Assembly (NCBI RefSeq): GCF_018361265.1
Contig: NZ_JAFLNH010000003.1
Location: 136,501 to 200,500, forward strand
Length of the DNA stretch: 64,000 nt
Direction of reading: 5' to 3'
From: Mycobacterium sp. SM1
GTDB lineage: Bacteria > Actinomycetota > Actinomycetes > Mycobacteriales > Mycobacteriaceae
The translations under genes were made by a program, and so were the position numbers. This document shows positions 8,673 to 18,592 of this stretch, in pieces. Position 1 is the stretch's first letter. Every line of letters begins with the position of its first letter. The notes beneath the pieces are model-generated. The model made no database searches and was not told where the DNA came from. It worked only from the letters and a program-made list of their open reading frames with translations.

Positions 8673-9206
8673 TCACCGCCGAGCACCGCCAGGATCGTTG
8701 GCCACCACCACCACGACCTCGGCGCGTGGCGCGCCGATCGCCCGGAAACGGTGGCTGACCGATGCGTCGAAGTAGGCGCTGTCACCCGCGGCCAGAGTGA
8801 TGGTTTGGTCACCGTACTGCAGTTCGACCGTCCCGGTGTGGACAAACACGAACTCCTGGCCGGTGTGCACCGGGCCCGGGTCCTCGGCTTTGCTCTCCGT
8901 TGGCCGAACGACAAATGCTGACATGGACTTTCCGAGAACCTCCGCCGCCAAAGCCACATATCGGCCGGCAGCGTCGCGGCGCGCGGCCCGGTCGACGCTG
9001 ATCTTGGCGTCGGTTGTCTGGTCGGAAAACAGCCGCGAGACGTCGACATCGAGAGCGCGAGCGACTTTCAGGGCCACCGCGATCGACGGAGTGCTCTGGC
9101 GGCGCTCGATTTTGGACAGATAGCTCTTGGTCAACCCGGTCTGCGCGGCGAGCGCCTCCAGGGTGAGGCCACGTTGTCGGCGGACCGCGCGCAGCAGCGC
9201 CGTCAT
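8673..9206 (-). CDS. XRE-family regulator with C-terminal cupin
   Basis: 177 residues: an N-terminal helix-turn-helix (about 5-62, LTLEALAAQTGLTKSYLSKIERRQSTPS) and a C-terminal cupin sensor (about 100-170, GPVHTGQEFVFVHTGTVELQYGD). This HTH-cupin architecture is typical of small-molecule-responsive repressors or activators of catabolic genes. It is divergent from the aldolase/DapA-like operon across a 141-base region that holds a good promoter and a palindrome, so it is the obvious candidate regulator of that operon and probably of itself. The ligand is unknown but is likely an intermediate of the neighbouring pathway. Confidence 0.88.
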   Translation of the reverse strand: MTALLRAVRRQRGLTLEALAAQTGLTKSYLSKIERRQSTPSIAVALKVARALDVDVSRLFSDQTTDAKISVDRAARRDAAGRYVALAAEVLGKSMSAFVVRPTESKAEDPGPVHTGQEFVFVHTGTVELQYGDQTITLAAGDSAYFDASVSHRFRAIGAPRAEVVVVVANDPGGARR

Positions 9207-9280
9207 CGAGGGCGCCTTGGGGTGCTGCTCAACGATGTCTCCCTTGGTCGTGGCCGATTATCGGCGCTTTGCGGCGGTGT

Positions 9281-9328
9281 TTGCTTGATGACACAATGTT
9301 TCCTATAGTGACCATAGTGTCATGACAC
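9281..9328 (+). promoter_or_regulatory. Promoter and operator of aldolase operon
   Basis: TTGCTT (9281-9286) and TATAGT (9304-9309) are separated by 17 bases, a good SigA-type promoter. A perfect 12-bp palindrome GTGTCATGACAC (9317-9328) covers the predicted start of transcription. A matching half-site ATGACAC (9288-9294) lies inside the spacer. This is a convincing operator for the divergent XRE-cupin protein. Confidence 0.7.
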
Positions 9329-9347
9329 GAGGATCCGGAAGCGGCCG

Positions 9348-10133
9348 ATGGCAACCACGTTCACCGATTCGAAACCCGAGCTGATGCGCCGCGCCCAGGA
9401 TCGCCTCGCCACCACCGTCGCTGACTCGCGGTTCACGACCCGGCAGAAGGTGGCGCTGACCTGTCGGGTGCTGTTTGATGCCGGACACGATTCCGGCTTG
9501 ACCGGCCAGATCACCGCCCGCGCGGAGCAGCCCGGGACGTATTACACCCAGCAGCTGGGCCTTGGCTTCGACGAGGTCACCGAAAATAACCTGCTGGTCG
9601 TCGACGAGGACCTGAACGTGCTCGACGGTACTGGAATGGCCAACCCCGCCAACCGTTTTCATAGCTGGATTTACCGGGCCCGGCCCGACGTGCACTGCAT
9701 TGTGCACACCCATGCCTTCCATGTGGCGGCGTTGTCGATGCTTGAGGTGCCGCTGATCGTCTCGCACATGGACACCACACCGCTTTACGACGATTGCGCG
9801 TTTCTAGCCGACTGGCCGGGCGTCCCGGTGGGCAACGAGGAGGGCGAGATCATCAGCTCGGCCCTCGGCGACAAGAAGGCGATCCTGCTGGCCCATCACG
9901 GCCAGGTGATAGCGGGCGCGAACGTCGAGGAGGCGTGCTCCCTGGCGATCCTCATCGAGCGCGCCGCGAAGCTGCAGCTGGCGGCGATGGCCGCCGGCAC
10001 CGTCAAAGAATTGCCGGAGCGGCTGGCCCGCGAGGCCCACGACTGGACGCTGACACCGCAGCGCAGCCGGGCCAACTTCGCCTACTACGCCCGTCGCGCG
10101 CTGGCCCGCCACCCCGAGGTTTTGACGAGCTGA
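9348..10133 (+). CDS. Class II aldolase/adducin-family protein
   Basis: 261 residues. Zinc-site residues of class II aldolases are visible: H120-T-H122 (CIVHTHAFH) and H183-H184 (LLAHHGQ). These place it with fuculose-phosphate-type aldolases and decarboxylating relatives. The preceding SGLTGQITARAE strand matches the substrate loop of the family. It is the first gene of a two-gene operon, two bases before a DapA-like lyase, under a promoter facing the XRE-cupin gene. The pairing suggests breakdown of a hydroxy- or keto-acid in which one enzyme cleaves a C-C bond and the other removes pyruvate or dehydrates; the exact substrate cannot be read from sequence. Confidence 0.85.
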   Translation: MATTFTDSKPELMRRAQDRLATTVADSRFTTRQKVALTCRVLFDAGHDSGLTGQITARAEQPGTYYTQQLGLGFDEVTENNLLVVDEDLNVLDGTGMANPANRFHSWIYRARPDVHCIVHTHAFHVAALSMLEVPLIVSHMDTTPLYDDCAFLADWPGVPVGNEEGEIISSALGDKKAILLAHHGQVIAGANVEEACSLAILIERAAKLQLAAMAAGTVKELPERLAREAHDWTLTPQRSRANFAYYARRALARHPEVLTS

Positions 10134-10135
10134 GC

Positions 10136-11026
10136 ATGTCCGAGACGCCCACAATTCACGGCATCATCGCCTACCCGGTGACCCCGTTCTCCCCGGATTC
10201 GGCCGGCACCGTCGACACCGCCACACTGGCGCGGCTCATCGAGCGGCTGATCACCGCCGGCGTGCACGCGATTGCCGCCCTCGGCAGCACCGGCGAACTG
10301 GCCTACCTGGAGGATCCCGAGTTCGACGCCGTGGTCGACACCACGATCGCCACGGTCGCCGGCCGGCTGCCCGTGATCGTCGGTGTATCGGATCTGACCA
10401 CCGCCAAGACGATTCGGCGCGCCCGCTACGCGCAACGGGCCGGGGCCGATGCGGTGCAGGTCATTCCGGTGTCCTACTGGAAGCTCACCGAACGCGAGAT
10501 CCTCGGACACTACGCGCGCGTCGCCGCGGCCATCGACATCCCGATCATGGCCTACAACAATCCGGCGACCAGCGGCGTGGACATGAGCCCGGGGTTGCTG
10601 GTGAAGATGTTTGAGAGCATCGACAACCTGACCATGGTCAAGGAATCCACCGGCGACCTGTCCCGGATGCAGCGCATCGCCGAGCTCAGCGAGGGGTTGC
10701 TGCCGTTCTACAACGGCAGCAACCCCCTGGTGCTCGCCGCCCTGCGGGCGGGCGCCGCCGGCTGGTGCACGGCCGCACCGAACCTGCGGCCGCAGCCGTG
10801 CATCGAGCTGTACCACGCCGTGCGCGCTGGCGATGTCAGCACGGCGGAAGCCATTTACCGCGACCTCAAACCGCTGCTGGAGTTCATCGTCGCTGGTGGG
10901 CTGGCCACGACCGTCAAGGCAGGACTGGATCTGCTCGGATTCCCGGCCGGCGATCCGCGTCTGCCGCTGCTGCCGCTTGACGACGACGGCCGCGCCGAGC
11001 TTCGGGGGCTGTTGACCGGCGCGTAG
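10136..11026 (+). CDS. DapA/NAL-family lyase (dihydrodipicolinate synthase-like)
   Basis: 296 residues, a class I aldolase TIM barrel. The Schiff-base lysine is K169 (TMVKESTGD), the proton-relay tyrosine Y140 (IMAYNNPA), and the substrate carboxylate loop GSTGE lies at 50-54. The true housekeeping DapA is normally linked to lysine genes; here the partner is a class II aldolase, so a catabolic member (keto-deoxy sugar acid aldolase or dehydratase) is more likely. The ATG at 10136 is chosen because it follows the upstream stop by two bases; longer readings would translate the previous gene in another frame. Confidence 0.87.
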   Translation: MSETPTIHGIIAYPVTPFSPDSAGTVDTATLARLIERLITAGVHAIAALGSTGELAYLEDPEFDAVVDTTIATVAGRLPVIVGVSDLTTAKTIRRARYAQRAGADAVQVIPVSYWKLTEREILGHYARVAAAIDIPIMAYNNPATSGVDMSPGLLVKMFESIDNLTMVKESTGDLSRMQRIAELSEGLLPFYNGSNPLVLAALRAGAAGWCTAAPNLRPQPCIELYHAVRAGDVSTAEAIYRDLKPLLEFIVAGGLATTVKAGLDLLGFPAGDPRLPLLPLDDDGRAELRGLLTGA

Positions 11027-11041
11027 CCGCCGGCCTGGCGC

Positions 11042-11920
11042 CTACCCGAGATCCCGGGGGGCGAATGTGTCGCATTTGTTGGGGTCACCCGTTTGATAGC
11101 CGACGGTGAACCACTTCTGGCGCTGCGCGGCGGAACCGTGTGTCCACGATTCCGGGTTGGTATGCCCGGTGGCGGCCTGCTGAATACGGTCATCACCCAC
11201 CGCTGCCGCCGCTGAGAGGGCGTCGGCGATGTCTTGGTCGCTCAACGGCCGCAGATACGGCACCCCGGTGCTCTCCTGTTTGACGGTCGCCGCGTAGTGT
11301 GCCCAGACCCCGGCGTAGCAGTCGGCCTGCAACTCGGTGCGCACCCCGTTGCCCAGAGCGCCCTGCGCGCCCTGCTGGGCGCGGCCCAGGACGCCCTCCA
11401 GGTTCTGCACATGATGGCCGAACTCGTGGGCCACCACGTACTCTTGCGCCAATGGCCCACCGCTGGAGCCGAATTGGCTTACCAGCACCTGGAAGAAATC
11501 GGTGTCGAAGTACGCGGTTTTGTCCACCGGGCAGTAAAACGGCCCGACCTCGCTGGTGGCCGGCCCGCAGCCGGTGTCCACCCGGTCGCTGAACAGCCGC
11601 ACATGCGGGCGGGTGTAACCGGGCGCCAGTTGACTCCACACCGCGTCTACGGAGTTGGCGGTGGCCACCACGCGGCACTGCACATATCGGTTCGCGTCGG
11701 CCCCGGTGCGGCACTTGCTCAGGTCGAAGCCTGGCGACGCGTCTTCGTTGGTGGTGGCCGGCTGCTGGCTGATTACGCCCCCGGGATCAACGCCCAGGAA
11801 CACCGCCAGCAGGATGATGATCAGCCCGCCGAGCCCGCCGCCGAGGGCGATGACGCGGCCCCCGCCGCCGGATGTCGACGTGGTGCTGGTGTCGATCTGC
11901 ACACCCTCGTTGAAGGTCAT
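11042..11920 (-). CDS. YpfJ/KPN_02809-family neutral zinc metallopeptidase
   Basis: 292 residues, the orthologue of M. tuberculosis Rv2575 and close in length to it. A short cytoplasmic Thr/Ser-rich N-terminus (MTFNEGVQIDTSTTSTS) is followed by one transmembrane helix at about 26-44, so the bulk is extracytoplasmic. The zinc-binding HEFGHH motif is intact and preceded by EYVVA. Conserved Cys residues (CRTGADANRYVQC) suggest a disulfide. The ATG at 11920 is chosen to match the family N-terminus. The gene converges with the DapA-like gene with 15 bases between the stops. The physiological substrate is unknown. Confidence 0.9.
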   Translation of the reverse strand: MTFNEGVQIDTSTTSTSGGGGRVIALGGGLGGLIIILLAVFLGVDPGGVISQQPATTNEDASPGFDLSKCRTGADANRYVQCRVVATANSVDAVWSQLAPGYTRPHVRLFSDRVDTGCGPATSEVGPFYCPVDKTAYFDTDFFQVLVSQFGSSGGPLAQEYVVAHEFGHHVQNLEGVLGRAQQGAQGALGNGVRTELQADCYAGVWAHYAATVKQESTGVPYLRPLSDQDIADALSAAAAVGDDRIQQAATGHTNPESWTHGSAAQRQKWFTVGYQTGDPNKCDTFAPRDLG

Positions 11921-12105
11921 TGCCTGCTCCGCTGCCTGCACCGGCGGTTGTTGCCCGGCGGCGACGCGGGCCGGTGGTGCCACCAGGGAGCCGGGCCATG
12001 TGCCCGGCCCGGCCGTAGTAGTGTCGCACACCGCGGCGCCTTCGTCGCCGGGGATCGCAAAGATTTTGCGCGTCACACCCCGCCTGGCGCACCGGCTGTC
12101 GGGAG

Positions 12106-12993
12106 CTATCCCGGACCGTCGCTGGCCGCCGCCAGCAGCGGCACCACGACGTCGCTGATCGGTGTGGCCAGACCGTGGGCGCGTGCTTTGCGGATGATCA
12201 CGCCATTGCGGATGTCCCATTCCAGCGGCCGGCGCGCCTCCCGGTCGGTCAGCATCGAGGTGCCCATGTCAGCGGGCGCCCGCCGGAACAGGGCGACGAT
12301 CTCGTCCGGGGTGTCGTCGCCCAGCCGCGCGCCTTCGGCCCGCGCGACGGCCAGGCATTCGGCGGCGTAGCGCCGTGCCAGCGCGGCCACATCGTCACGG
12401 CGAAACATCGCGGAGCGTCGCCCGGATAGCGCCATGAACCCGGCGAGCGCGTTCACCAGCAGCTTGCGCCACGCCGCGGTGGTGAAGTCGGGGTCGCATT
12501 CCACCGCGCAGCCGGCGCCGCGCAGCAGTTCGGCGATCCCTTGCGCGGCGCTTCCGGCGGGCAGCACCAGCCGGACTTCCCCGCGCAACCGCACCCACCC
12601 TTGCGGCTGGGTCTCGGCGGAATACCAGACGATTCCCGGAACCACCGCCGAGGACGGGCAGTGCGGCCGCACCTGCTCGACTTGCTCGACACCGTTTTGC
12701 AGCACCGCGACCACGGTGTGCTCGTCGCACAGGCGCGCCAGCCACCCGTGCGCGTCGGCGTTCTGGGTCGCTTTAACCGCCAGCACCACCACCTCGACGG
12801 GGCCGCTGATCTCGCCGGGGTCGGTGTGCACCGGGCCGGGCACCACGATGGGATCGGCGCCGTCGGGGCGCAGCTCGATGTGGTTGCGGGCGGTGCGCCC
12901 GCACAGCAACACCGGATGACCGGCGGCGTGCAGAAGCGCGGCGACCGTCGTGCCGACGGCCCCCGGACCGACAACGGCGATACGCGTGGCAAT
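12106..12993 (-). CDS. Ketopantoate reductase-family protein, probable ATT start
   Basis: About 295 residues, orthologue of M. tuberculosis Rv2573 (ApbA/PanE family). The NAD(P)-binding Rossmann motif GPGAVG is at residues 9-14. The C-terminal helical domain holds TTAAWRKLLVNALAGFMALSGR, with the family Lys and Asn. It probably reduces 2-dehydropantoate or a similar 2-keto acid. There is no ATG, GTG or TTG in frame near the N-terminus. The codon aligned with the M. tuberculosis start is ATT (12991-12993), and starting later would delete the Rossmann strand. It is divergent from aspS, with about 90 bases between. Confidence 0.83.
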   Translation of the reverse strand: MATRIAVVGPGAVGTTVAALLHAAGHPVLLCGRTARNHIELRPDGADPIVVPGPVHTDPGEISGPVEVVVLAVKATQNADAHGWLARLCDEHTVVAVLQNGVEQVEQVRPHCPSSAVVPGIVWYSAETQPQGWVRLRGEVRLVLPAGSAAQGIAELLRGAGCAVECDPDFTTAAWRKLLVNALAGFMALSGRRSAMFRRDDVAALARRYAAECLAVARAEGARLGDDTPDEIVALFRRAPADMGTSMLTDREARRPLEWDIRNGVIIRKARAHGLATPISDVVVPLLAAASDGPG

Positions 12994-13080
12994 GTCACCG
13001 AGGCTAGCGCCTCTACACTGGTCACTCGTTGCACCGGGCGCGCGTTCCGCCCCGTCAAGAGGACCTAACGAGGAGTATTT

Positions 13081-14868
13081 GTGCTGCGCAGCCACGCCGC
13101 GGGTTCGTTGCGGGCAGTCGACGCCGGCCAGAAGGTGACGCTGGCCGGCTGGGTGGCCCACCGACGCGACCACGGCGGCGTCATTTTCATCGATTTGCGG
13201 GACGCCTCCGGGGTGTCGCAGGTGGTGTTTCGTGCGCCCGATGTGCTTGCCCGGGCACATCGGTTGCGCGCCGAGTTCTGCATTGCGGTCGACGGTGTCG
13301 TTGAGATCCGCCCGCCGGGCAACGAGAACCCGGAGTTGCCCACCGGAGAGGTCGAGGTAAACGCGACATCGCTGACCGTGCTCGGCGAGTGCGCGCCGCT
13401 GCCGTTTCAGCTCGACGAGCCCGCGGGGGAGGAGTTGCGGCTGAAATACCGCTACCTCGATTTGCGTCGCGACCGGCCGGGGGCGGCGATTCGGTTGCGC
13501 TCCAAGGTGAACGCGGCCGCACGTGAGGTGCTGGCGCGGCACGGCTTCGTCGAGGTCGAGACACCGACGCTGACCCGCTCGACCCCGGAGGGCGCCCGCG
13601 ACTTTTTGGTGCCGGCGAGGTTGCAGCCCGGCACGTTCTATGCCCTACCGCAGAGTCCCCAGCTGTTCAAGCAGCTGCTCATGGTGGCCGGGATGGAGCG
13701 CTACTACCAGATCGCCCGTTGCTATCGCGACGAGGACTTCCGCGCTGACCGCCAGCCCGAGTTCACCCAGCTCGACCTGGAGATGAGCTTCGTCGACGCC
13801 GATGACGTCATCGCTATCGCCGAGGAGATCCTGGCCGCGCTGTGGGCGCTGACCGGCTATCGGCTCGAAGTCCCGCTGCCGCGGATCAGCTATGCGGAGG
13901 CGATGCGCCGCTTTGGCACCGACAAGCCCGACCTGCGTTTCGGGCTGGAGCTGGTGGAGTGCACGGAGTTTTTCGCGGACACGCCGTTTCGGGTGTTCCA
14001 GGCGCCGTATGTCGGCGCGGTGGTGATGCCCGGCGGCGCATCGCAATCGCGGCGAACCCTCGACGGGTGGCAGGAGTGGGCCAAGCAGCGTGGGCACAAG
14101 GGCTTGGCCTATGTGCTTGTGGGGGAAGATGGTTCGCTTTCAGGGCCGGTGGCCAAGAATCTGTCCGACCCTGAGCGCTCCGGGTTGGCCGCCCATGTCG
14201 GGGCGTCGCCGGGCGACTGTGTGTTTTTTTCGGCGGGTCCGGTGAAGTCGTCGCGGGCGCTGCTGGGCGCGGCCCGGGTGGAAATCGCGAAGCGCCTGGG
14301 CCTGATCGACCCCGACTCCTGGGCATTTGTCTGGGTGGTGGATCCGCCGCTGTTCGAGCCCGCCGACGAGGCCACCGCGGCAGGTGAGGTGACCGTCGGC
14401 TCGGGGGCGTGGACGGCGGTGCATCATGCGTTCACCGCGCCCAAGCCGGAGTGGGCCGACCGCATCGACACCGATCCGGCCGACGTGCTCGCCGACGCCT
14501 ACGACATCATCTGCAATGGCCACGAGATTGGCGGGGGCTCGATGCGCATCCATCGGCGCGATATTCAGGAGCGGGTGTTCGCGGTGATGGGCCTGGACAA
14601 GGCGCAGGCCGAAGAGAAGTTCGGATTTCTCTTGGAGGCATTCATGTTTGGCGCACCGCCGCACGGGGGAATAGCGTTCGGCTGGGATCGCATCACCGCG
14701 CTGCTGGCGGGAATGGACTCGATTCGTGAGGTCATCGCGTTCCCGAAGACCGGCGGGGGCGTGGACCCGCTGACCGGCGCCCCCGCGCCGATAACCGCCC
14801 AGCAACGCAAGGAGTCCGGAATTGATGCCGCCCCCAGACGGGTTGCCGGGCCGTTCACCGAGAATTAG
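13081..14868 (+). CDS. aspS: Aspartyl-tRNA synthetase
   Basis: 595 residues, bacterial-type AspRS with an N-terminal OB-fold anticodon domain ([18 protein letters not shown]), a class II core and the GAD insertion domain. Motif 2 is [20 protein letters not shown] and motif 3 is [15 protein letters not shown]. It corresponds to M. tuberculosis Rv2572c. In mycobacteria this enzyme is generally the non-discriminating form that also charges tRNA-Asn for transamidation. GTG start at 13081, with a GAGGAG-type RBS 8-13 bases upstream. Confidence 0.97.
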   Translation: MLRSHAAGSLRAVDAGQKVTLAGWVAHRRDHGGVIFIDLRDASGVSQVVFRAPDVLARAHRLRAEFCIAVDGVVEIRPPGNENPELPTGEVEVNATSLTVLGECAPLPFQLDEPAGEELRLKYRYLDLRRDRPGAAIRLRSKVNAAAREVLARHGFVEVETPTLTRSTPEGARDFLVPARLQPGTFYALPQSPQLFKQLLMVAGMERYYQIARCYRDEDFRADRQPEFTQLDLEMSFVDADDVIAIAEEILAALWALTGYRLEVPLPRISYAEAMRRFGTDKPDLRFGLELVECTEFFADTPFRVFQAPYVGAVVMPGGASQSRRTLDGWQEWAKQRGHKGLAYVLVGEDGSLSGPVAKNLSDPERSGLAAHVGASPGDCVFFSAGPVKSSRALLGAARVEIAKRLGLIDPDSWAFVWVVDPPLFEPADEATAAGEVTVGSGAWTAVHHAFTAPKPEWADRIDTDPADVLADAYDIICNGHEIGGGSMRIHRRDIQERVFAVMGLDKAQAEEKFGFLLEAFMFGAPPHGGIAFGWDRITALLAGMDSIREVIAFPKTGGGVDPLTGAPAPITAQQRKESGIDAAPRRVAGPFTEN

Positions 14869-15023
14869 GGCTCCGGCAGCGCGGCCTTTTCCCGAAATCA
14901 CGCCGGAATCCTGCGCCTCCGGGACAACCGCGTAGCTGGCGCGGACCAGTGATAGCGAAAACGCCACCGTGGCGCCGGGCTCCGCCAAGCGACTGAGTTT
15001 TGGCGGCGGGGTGGCGCTGCCAC

Positions 15024-15467
<444 letters not shown>

Positions 15468-15474
15468 TTAATTG

Positions 15475-15503
15475 ATCTAACAAATCAACGTGAAAGTTGT
15501 CAA
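15475..15503 (-). promoter_or_regulatory. Near-consensus promoter of rpf (leaderless)
   Basis: On the minus strand, TTGACA (15498-15503) and TTAGAT (15475-15480) are separated by exactly 17 bases. Transcription should begin at or next to the A of the rpf ATG (15467), so no Shine-Dalgarno region is made. Confidence 0.72.
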
Positions 15504-15931
15504 CGCTTGAGGTGCGTTGAATTTAGCGGGATGGCCGGTGTGATGGAGAATCATGGCACTAGAGAGATAGAAGTTATTGGAGTTACAAAATGATGTGTGT
15601 CAGGCGAGGGATTTGTTAGATGCAAAAGTTATTAAAGTGAGATACGTGGTGGGAGTGATTTAAGTGATTTGAGTTATTTGAGTGAGTACTGAGGCAGATG
15701 GGATCACAGCGGTGCCGCTGCTCGGCGAGCAATGCGCCCGGTCGTGTGAACGGCGGCGGTCTGGCCGCACGAGCTGGGCACGGGTGGTAGCCGAGGGCGC
15801 CAGCACCGCTCGGCGCTGCGGCCCCGCGGCGACTGTGCTGGGATCGGTGGTGTGGACGTGGGCCGGCGCCGATCCGCGCCCGTGCCCGACCAGACACCGC
15901 CAGGATCCGGTCGCCGTTAGGAGGTGGCCCG
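15504..15931. other. AT-rich intergenic patch between rpf and the ATP-grasp gene
   Basis: No gene is supported here. Roughly 15470-15690 is strikingly AT-rich for this chromosome, with repeated AAGTTATT and AGTGATTT words; 15690-15931 returns to normal GC content. It probably holds the regulatory region of rpf and the start of the downstream operon, whose RBS (AGGAGG, about 15919-15924) lies just before a TTG start. Confidence 0.5.
15654..15689. repeat. Four imperfect 9-bp tandem repeats (AGTGATTTR)
   Basis: AGTGATTTA, AGTGATTTG, AGTTATTTG and AGTGAGTAC follow one another without gaps in the AT-rich region upstream of rpf. They could be direct-repeat binding sites for a regulator or simple slippage repeats. 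Confidence 0.6.
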
Positions 15932-18592
15932 TTGTCGTTGCCCGAGCCGGTGCCCGCGGTGACCGCCGGGCCTGAGGACCCCGACCGGCTCGTCACCGGC
16001 TATCGCGCCGCCTGGGCCCAGGAGACCCTCTTCGACGGGCCCGCAGGGCGTGCCGGTGGCGCCGGTTACGACGAGTTCGTCGACGCCGCCGGCAACGTCC
16101 GGCCGGACTGGTCGCAGTTCGCCGAGGTGATCGGCGAACGCGGGCGTGCGGGCCTGGACCGGCTGCGCGCGACGGTGCGCGCCCTGGTCGACAACGACGG
16201 CATCACCTACATCGCGGTCGATGACCAGGGCGAGGAGACCCGCGCCCACGCTCACGGCGCCGCCATGCCCACACCGTGGCAGCTGGACGGGCTGCCGCTG
16301 CTGGTCTCGCCGGAAGACTGGGACACACTGGAATCCGGTGTGATTCAACGTAGCCGGATTCTCGACGCGGTGCTAGCCGACCTCTACGGGCCACGGCGCG
16401 CGATCAGCGGCGGGCTGCTGCCGCCAGAGCTGCTGTTCGCCCATCCCGGCTATCTCCGGGCGGCCAGCGGGATCACAATCCCGGGGCGGCACCAGCTGTT
16501 CCTGTACGGCTGCGACGTCAGCCGGGATCGCTCCGGCGGCTTTGTCGTCAACGCCGATTGGACACAGGCGCCCTCGGGCGCGGGATACGCGCTGGCTGGC
16601 CGCCGGGTGGTCGCCCACGCCGCTCCGGACCTCTACGAGCGGGTCAGGCCGCGGCCCATCTCGCCGTTCGCGCAGACGTTGCGGTTGGCGCTGATCAACG
16701 TGGCGCCCGAGACCGCCCACGATCCGGTGGTGGTGGTGCTAAGCCCCGGTATCCACTCCGAGACCGCCTTCGACCAGGCGTACCTGGCGTCGGTGCTGGG
16801 GTTCCCATTGGTGGAAAGCGCTGATTTGGTGGTCCGCGGCGGCACCCTGTGGATGCGGTCACTGGGCACGCTAAAGCAGGTCGACGTCGTGCTGCGGCGC
16901 GTCGACGCCGAATACGCCGATCCGCTGGACCTGAGATCCGACTCCCAGCTGGGCGTGGTGGGACTGGTCGAGGCGCTCCGCCGCGGGACGGTGACCGTGG
17001 TCAACACCCTCGGCAGCGGCATCCTGGAAAGCCCTGGGCTGCTGCGGTTCTTGCCCGAGCTGGCCCGGCGGCTGCTGGGCGAGACACCGCTGCTGGCAAC
17101 GGCGCCGCTCTACTGGGGCGGTATCGGTGCCGAGCGCTCGCATCTGCTCGCCCGGCTGTCGTCACTGCTGATCAAGCCCACCACCGGCGGCCCGACCATT
17201 CTTGGGCCCGCCCTGTCGTCGGCGCAGCGGGACGCATTGGCGGCCCGCATCGAGGCGGCCCCGTGGCGGTGGGTTGGCCAAGAGCCGCCGCAATTTTCCT
17301 CGGCGCCGACCGGCCACTACCCCGGCGGACTGGCCGCCGGCGCCGTCGGGATGCGGTTGTTCACCGTCTCACAACGTGGCGGCTACGCGCCGATGATCGG
17401 CGGGCTGGGCTATGTCCTGGCCCCCGGCGACTCCGCGCACAAACGGAATACCGTTGCGGCTAAAGATATCTGGGTCCGAGCGCCGACACGTGCCCAGGTC
17501 GAGGTGACGGTTCCCGCCGCGGAGCTGCCCGCGCCGAAGCCCAGCGGCACCCGTGACGTCAGCTCGCCGCGGGTGCTCTCCGACCTGTTCTGGTTGGGGC
17601 GCTACGCAGAACGCGCCGAGGGCATGGCCCGGTTGCTGAACGTCACCCGGGAGCGGTACCACGAATATCGTGACCGCCCGCAGCTGGCGGGCAGCGACTG
17701 CGTGCCGGTGCTGTTGCGCGCGCTGGAGGGGATCACGGCACGCGGCACCGACCTCTCCGACGCCGAGCTGGTCGCCGGCGCGCCGCGCATCTTGTGGTCG
17801 CTGACCGTCGACGCGCGGCGCGACGGCTCGCTGGCGCAGTCGGTGAAACGCCTGGGTTCGGCGGCCCAAGCGGTGCGCGACCAGATGTCCAAGGACACGT
17901 GGCTGGTCCTCGGTGGCGTCGAACGCGCCCTGGCGCAGCTGGCGCGCGACCCGGCCCCGCCCGCCGAACCGGGCGCCGACGACACCGCGGTCGCCGCCGT
18001 GCACCGGCTGACGTTGGCGGGAATGCTCGCGCTGTCCGGGGTGGCCGCCGAGTCGATGGTGCGGGACGTCGACTGGACCATGACCGATATCGGCAAACGA
18101 ATCGAGCGTGGGCAATGGGTGACCGCGCTGCTGCGCGCCACCCTGGGAAAGGCCCGCAGCCCGGCCGCCGAGCGCGCAATCACCGAATCCACGGTGGCGG
18201 CCTGCGAGTCCTCGGTGAGCTACCTGCGGCGCAACCTGGGCGCGGTCAGCGTGGCCGCGGTGGCCGAGCTGGTGCTCTTCGAGCCGGAGAACCCCAGGTC
18301 GCTGGTGTATCAGCTGGAGCGGCTGAGCGCCGACCTGAAGGCACTGCCGGGGGCGTCCGGCTCGTCGAAGGCCGAACGGCTGGTCGAGGAGATCACCACC
18401 CGGCTGCGCCGGGTCGGCCCGGCCGATCTCGACACGGTTACGGTGCAGGGGGAGCGCGCCGTGCTGATGGGGCTGCTGGACGACGTGCACAACGGGCTGC
18501 GCGAATTGTCCGGTGTCATCAGCGCATCACAGCTGTCGGTGCCCGGCGAGATGCGGCCGCTGTGGGGATCGGCGCGGCGGTCGGTGCCGTGA
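15932..18592 (+). CDS. Circularly permuted ATP-grasp plus alpha-E domain protein
   Basis: 886 residues, matching the two-domain Rv2567 family of M. tuberculosis. The N-terminal half (to about 480) is the circularly permuted ATP-grasp domain (DUF404/407-type; GIHSETAFDQAYLASVLGFP and VVNTLGSGILESPGLLRFLP). The C-terminal half (about 535-870) is the all-helical alpha-E (DUF403) domain, beginning SSPRVLSDLFWLGRYAERAE. ATP-grasp members with this partner are thought to ligate peptides or amines, but no substrate is established. The TTG start is supported by AGGAGG seven bases upstream. It overlaps the transglutaminase gene by four bases, so the two work as a unit. Confidence 0.92.
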   Translation: MSLPEPVPAVTAGPEDPDRLVTGYRAAWAQETLFDGPAGRAGGAGYDEFVDAAGNVRPDWSQFAEVIGERGRAGLDRLRATVRALVDNDGITYIAVDDQGEETRAHAHGAAMPTPWQLDGLPLLVSPEDWDTLESGVIQRSRILDAVLADLYGPRRAISGGLLPPELLFAHPGYLRAASGITIPGRHQLFLYGCDVSRDRSGGFVVNADWTQAPSGAGYALAGRRVVAHAAPDLYERVRPRPISPFAQTLRLALINVAPETAHDPVVVVLSPGIHSETAFDQAYLASVLGFPLVESADLVVRGGTLWMRSLGTLKQVDVVLRRVDAEYADPLDLRSDSQLGVVGLVEALRRGTVTVVNTLGSGILESPGLLRFLPELARRLLGETPLLATAPLYWGGIGAERSHLLARLSSLLIKPTTGGPTILGPALSSAQRDALAARIEAAPWRWVGQEPPQFSSAPTGHYPGGLAAGAVGMRLFTVSQRGGYAPMIGGLGYVLAPGDSAHKRNTVAAKDIWVRAPTRAQVEVTVPAAELPAPKPSGTRDVSSPRVLSDLFWLGRYAERAEGMARLLNVTRERYHEYRDRPQLAGSDCVPVLLRALEGITARGTDLSDAELVAGAPRILWSLTVDARRDGSLAQSVKRLGSAAQAVRDQMSKDTWLVLGGVERALAQLARDPAPPAEPGADDTAVAAVHRLTLAGMLALSGVAAESMVRDVDWTMTDIGKRIERGQWVTALLRATLGKARSPAAERAITESTVAACESSVSYLRRNLGAVSVAAVAELVLFEPENPRSLVYQLERLSADLKALPGASGSSKAERLVEEITTRLRRVGPADLDTVTVQGERAVLMGLLDDVHNGLRELSGVISASQLSVPGEMRPLWGSARRSVP

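Noticed and set aside
10085-10816. Long reverse-strand open frames over the DapA-like gene and many similar ones opposite housekeeping genes
   Set aside because: Typical antisense shadows of GC-rich coding DNA: low-complexity His/Arg/Gly-rich protein, no homology, no RBS.
14869-15023. Possible reverse-strand gene remnant after aspS
   Set aside because: A short reverse frame looks protein-like but has no start, no family and lies in a 155-base gap; not enough to call.
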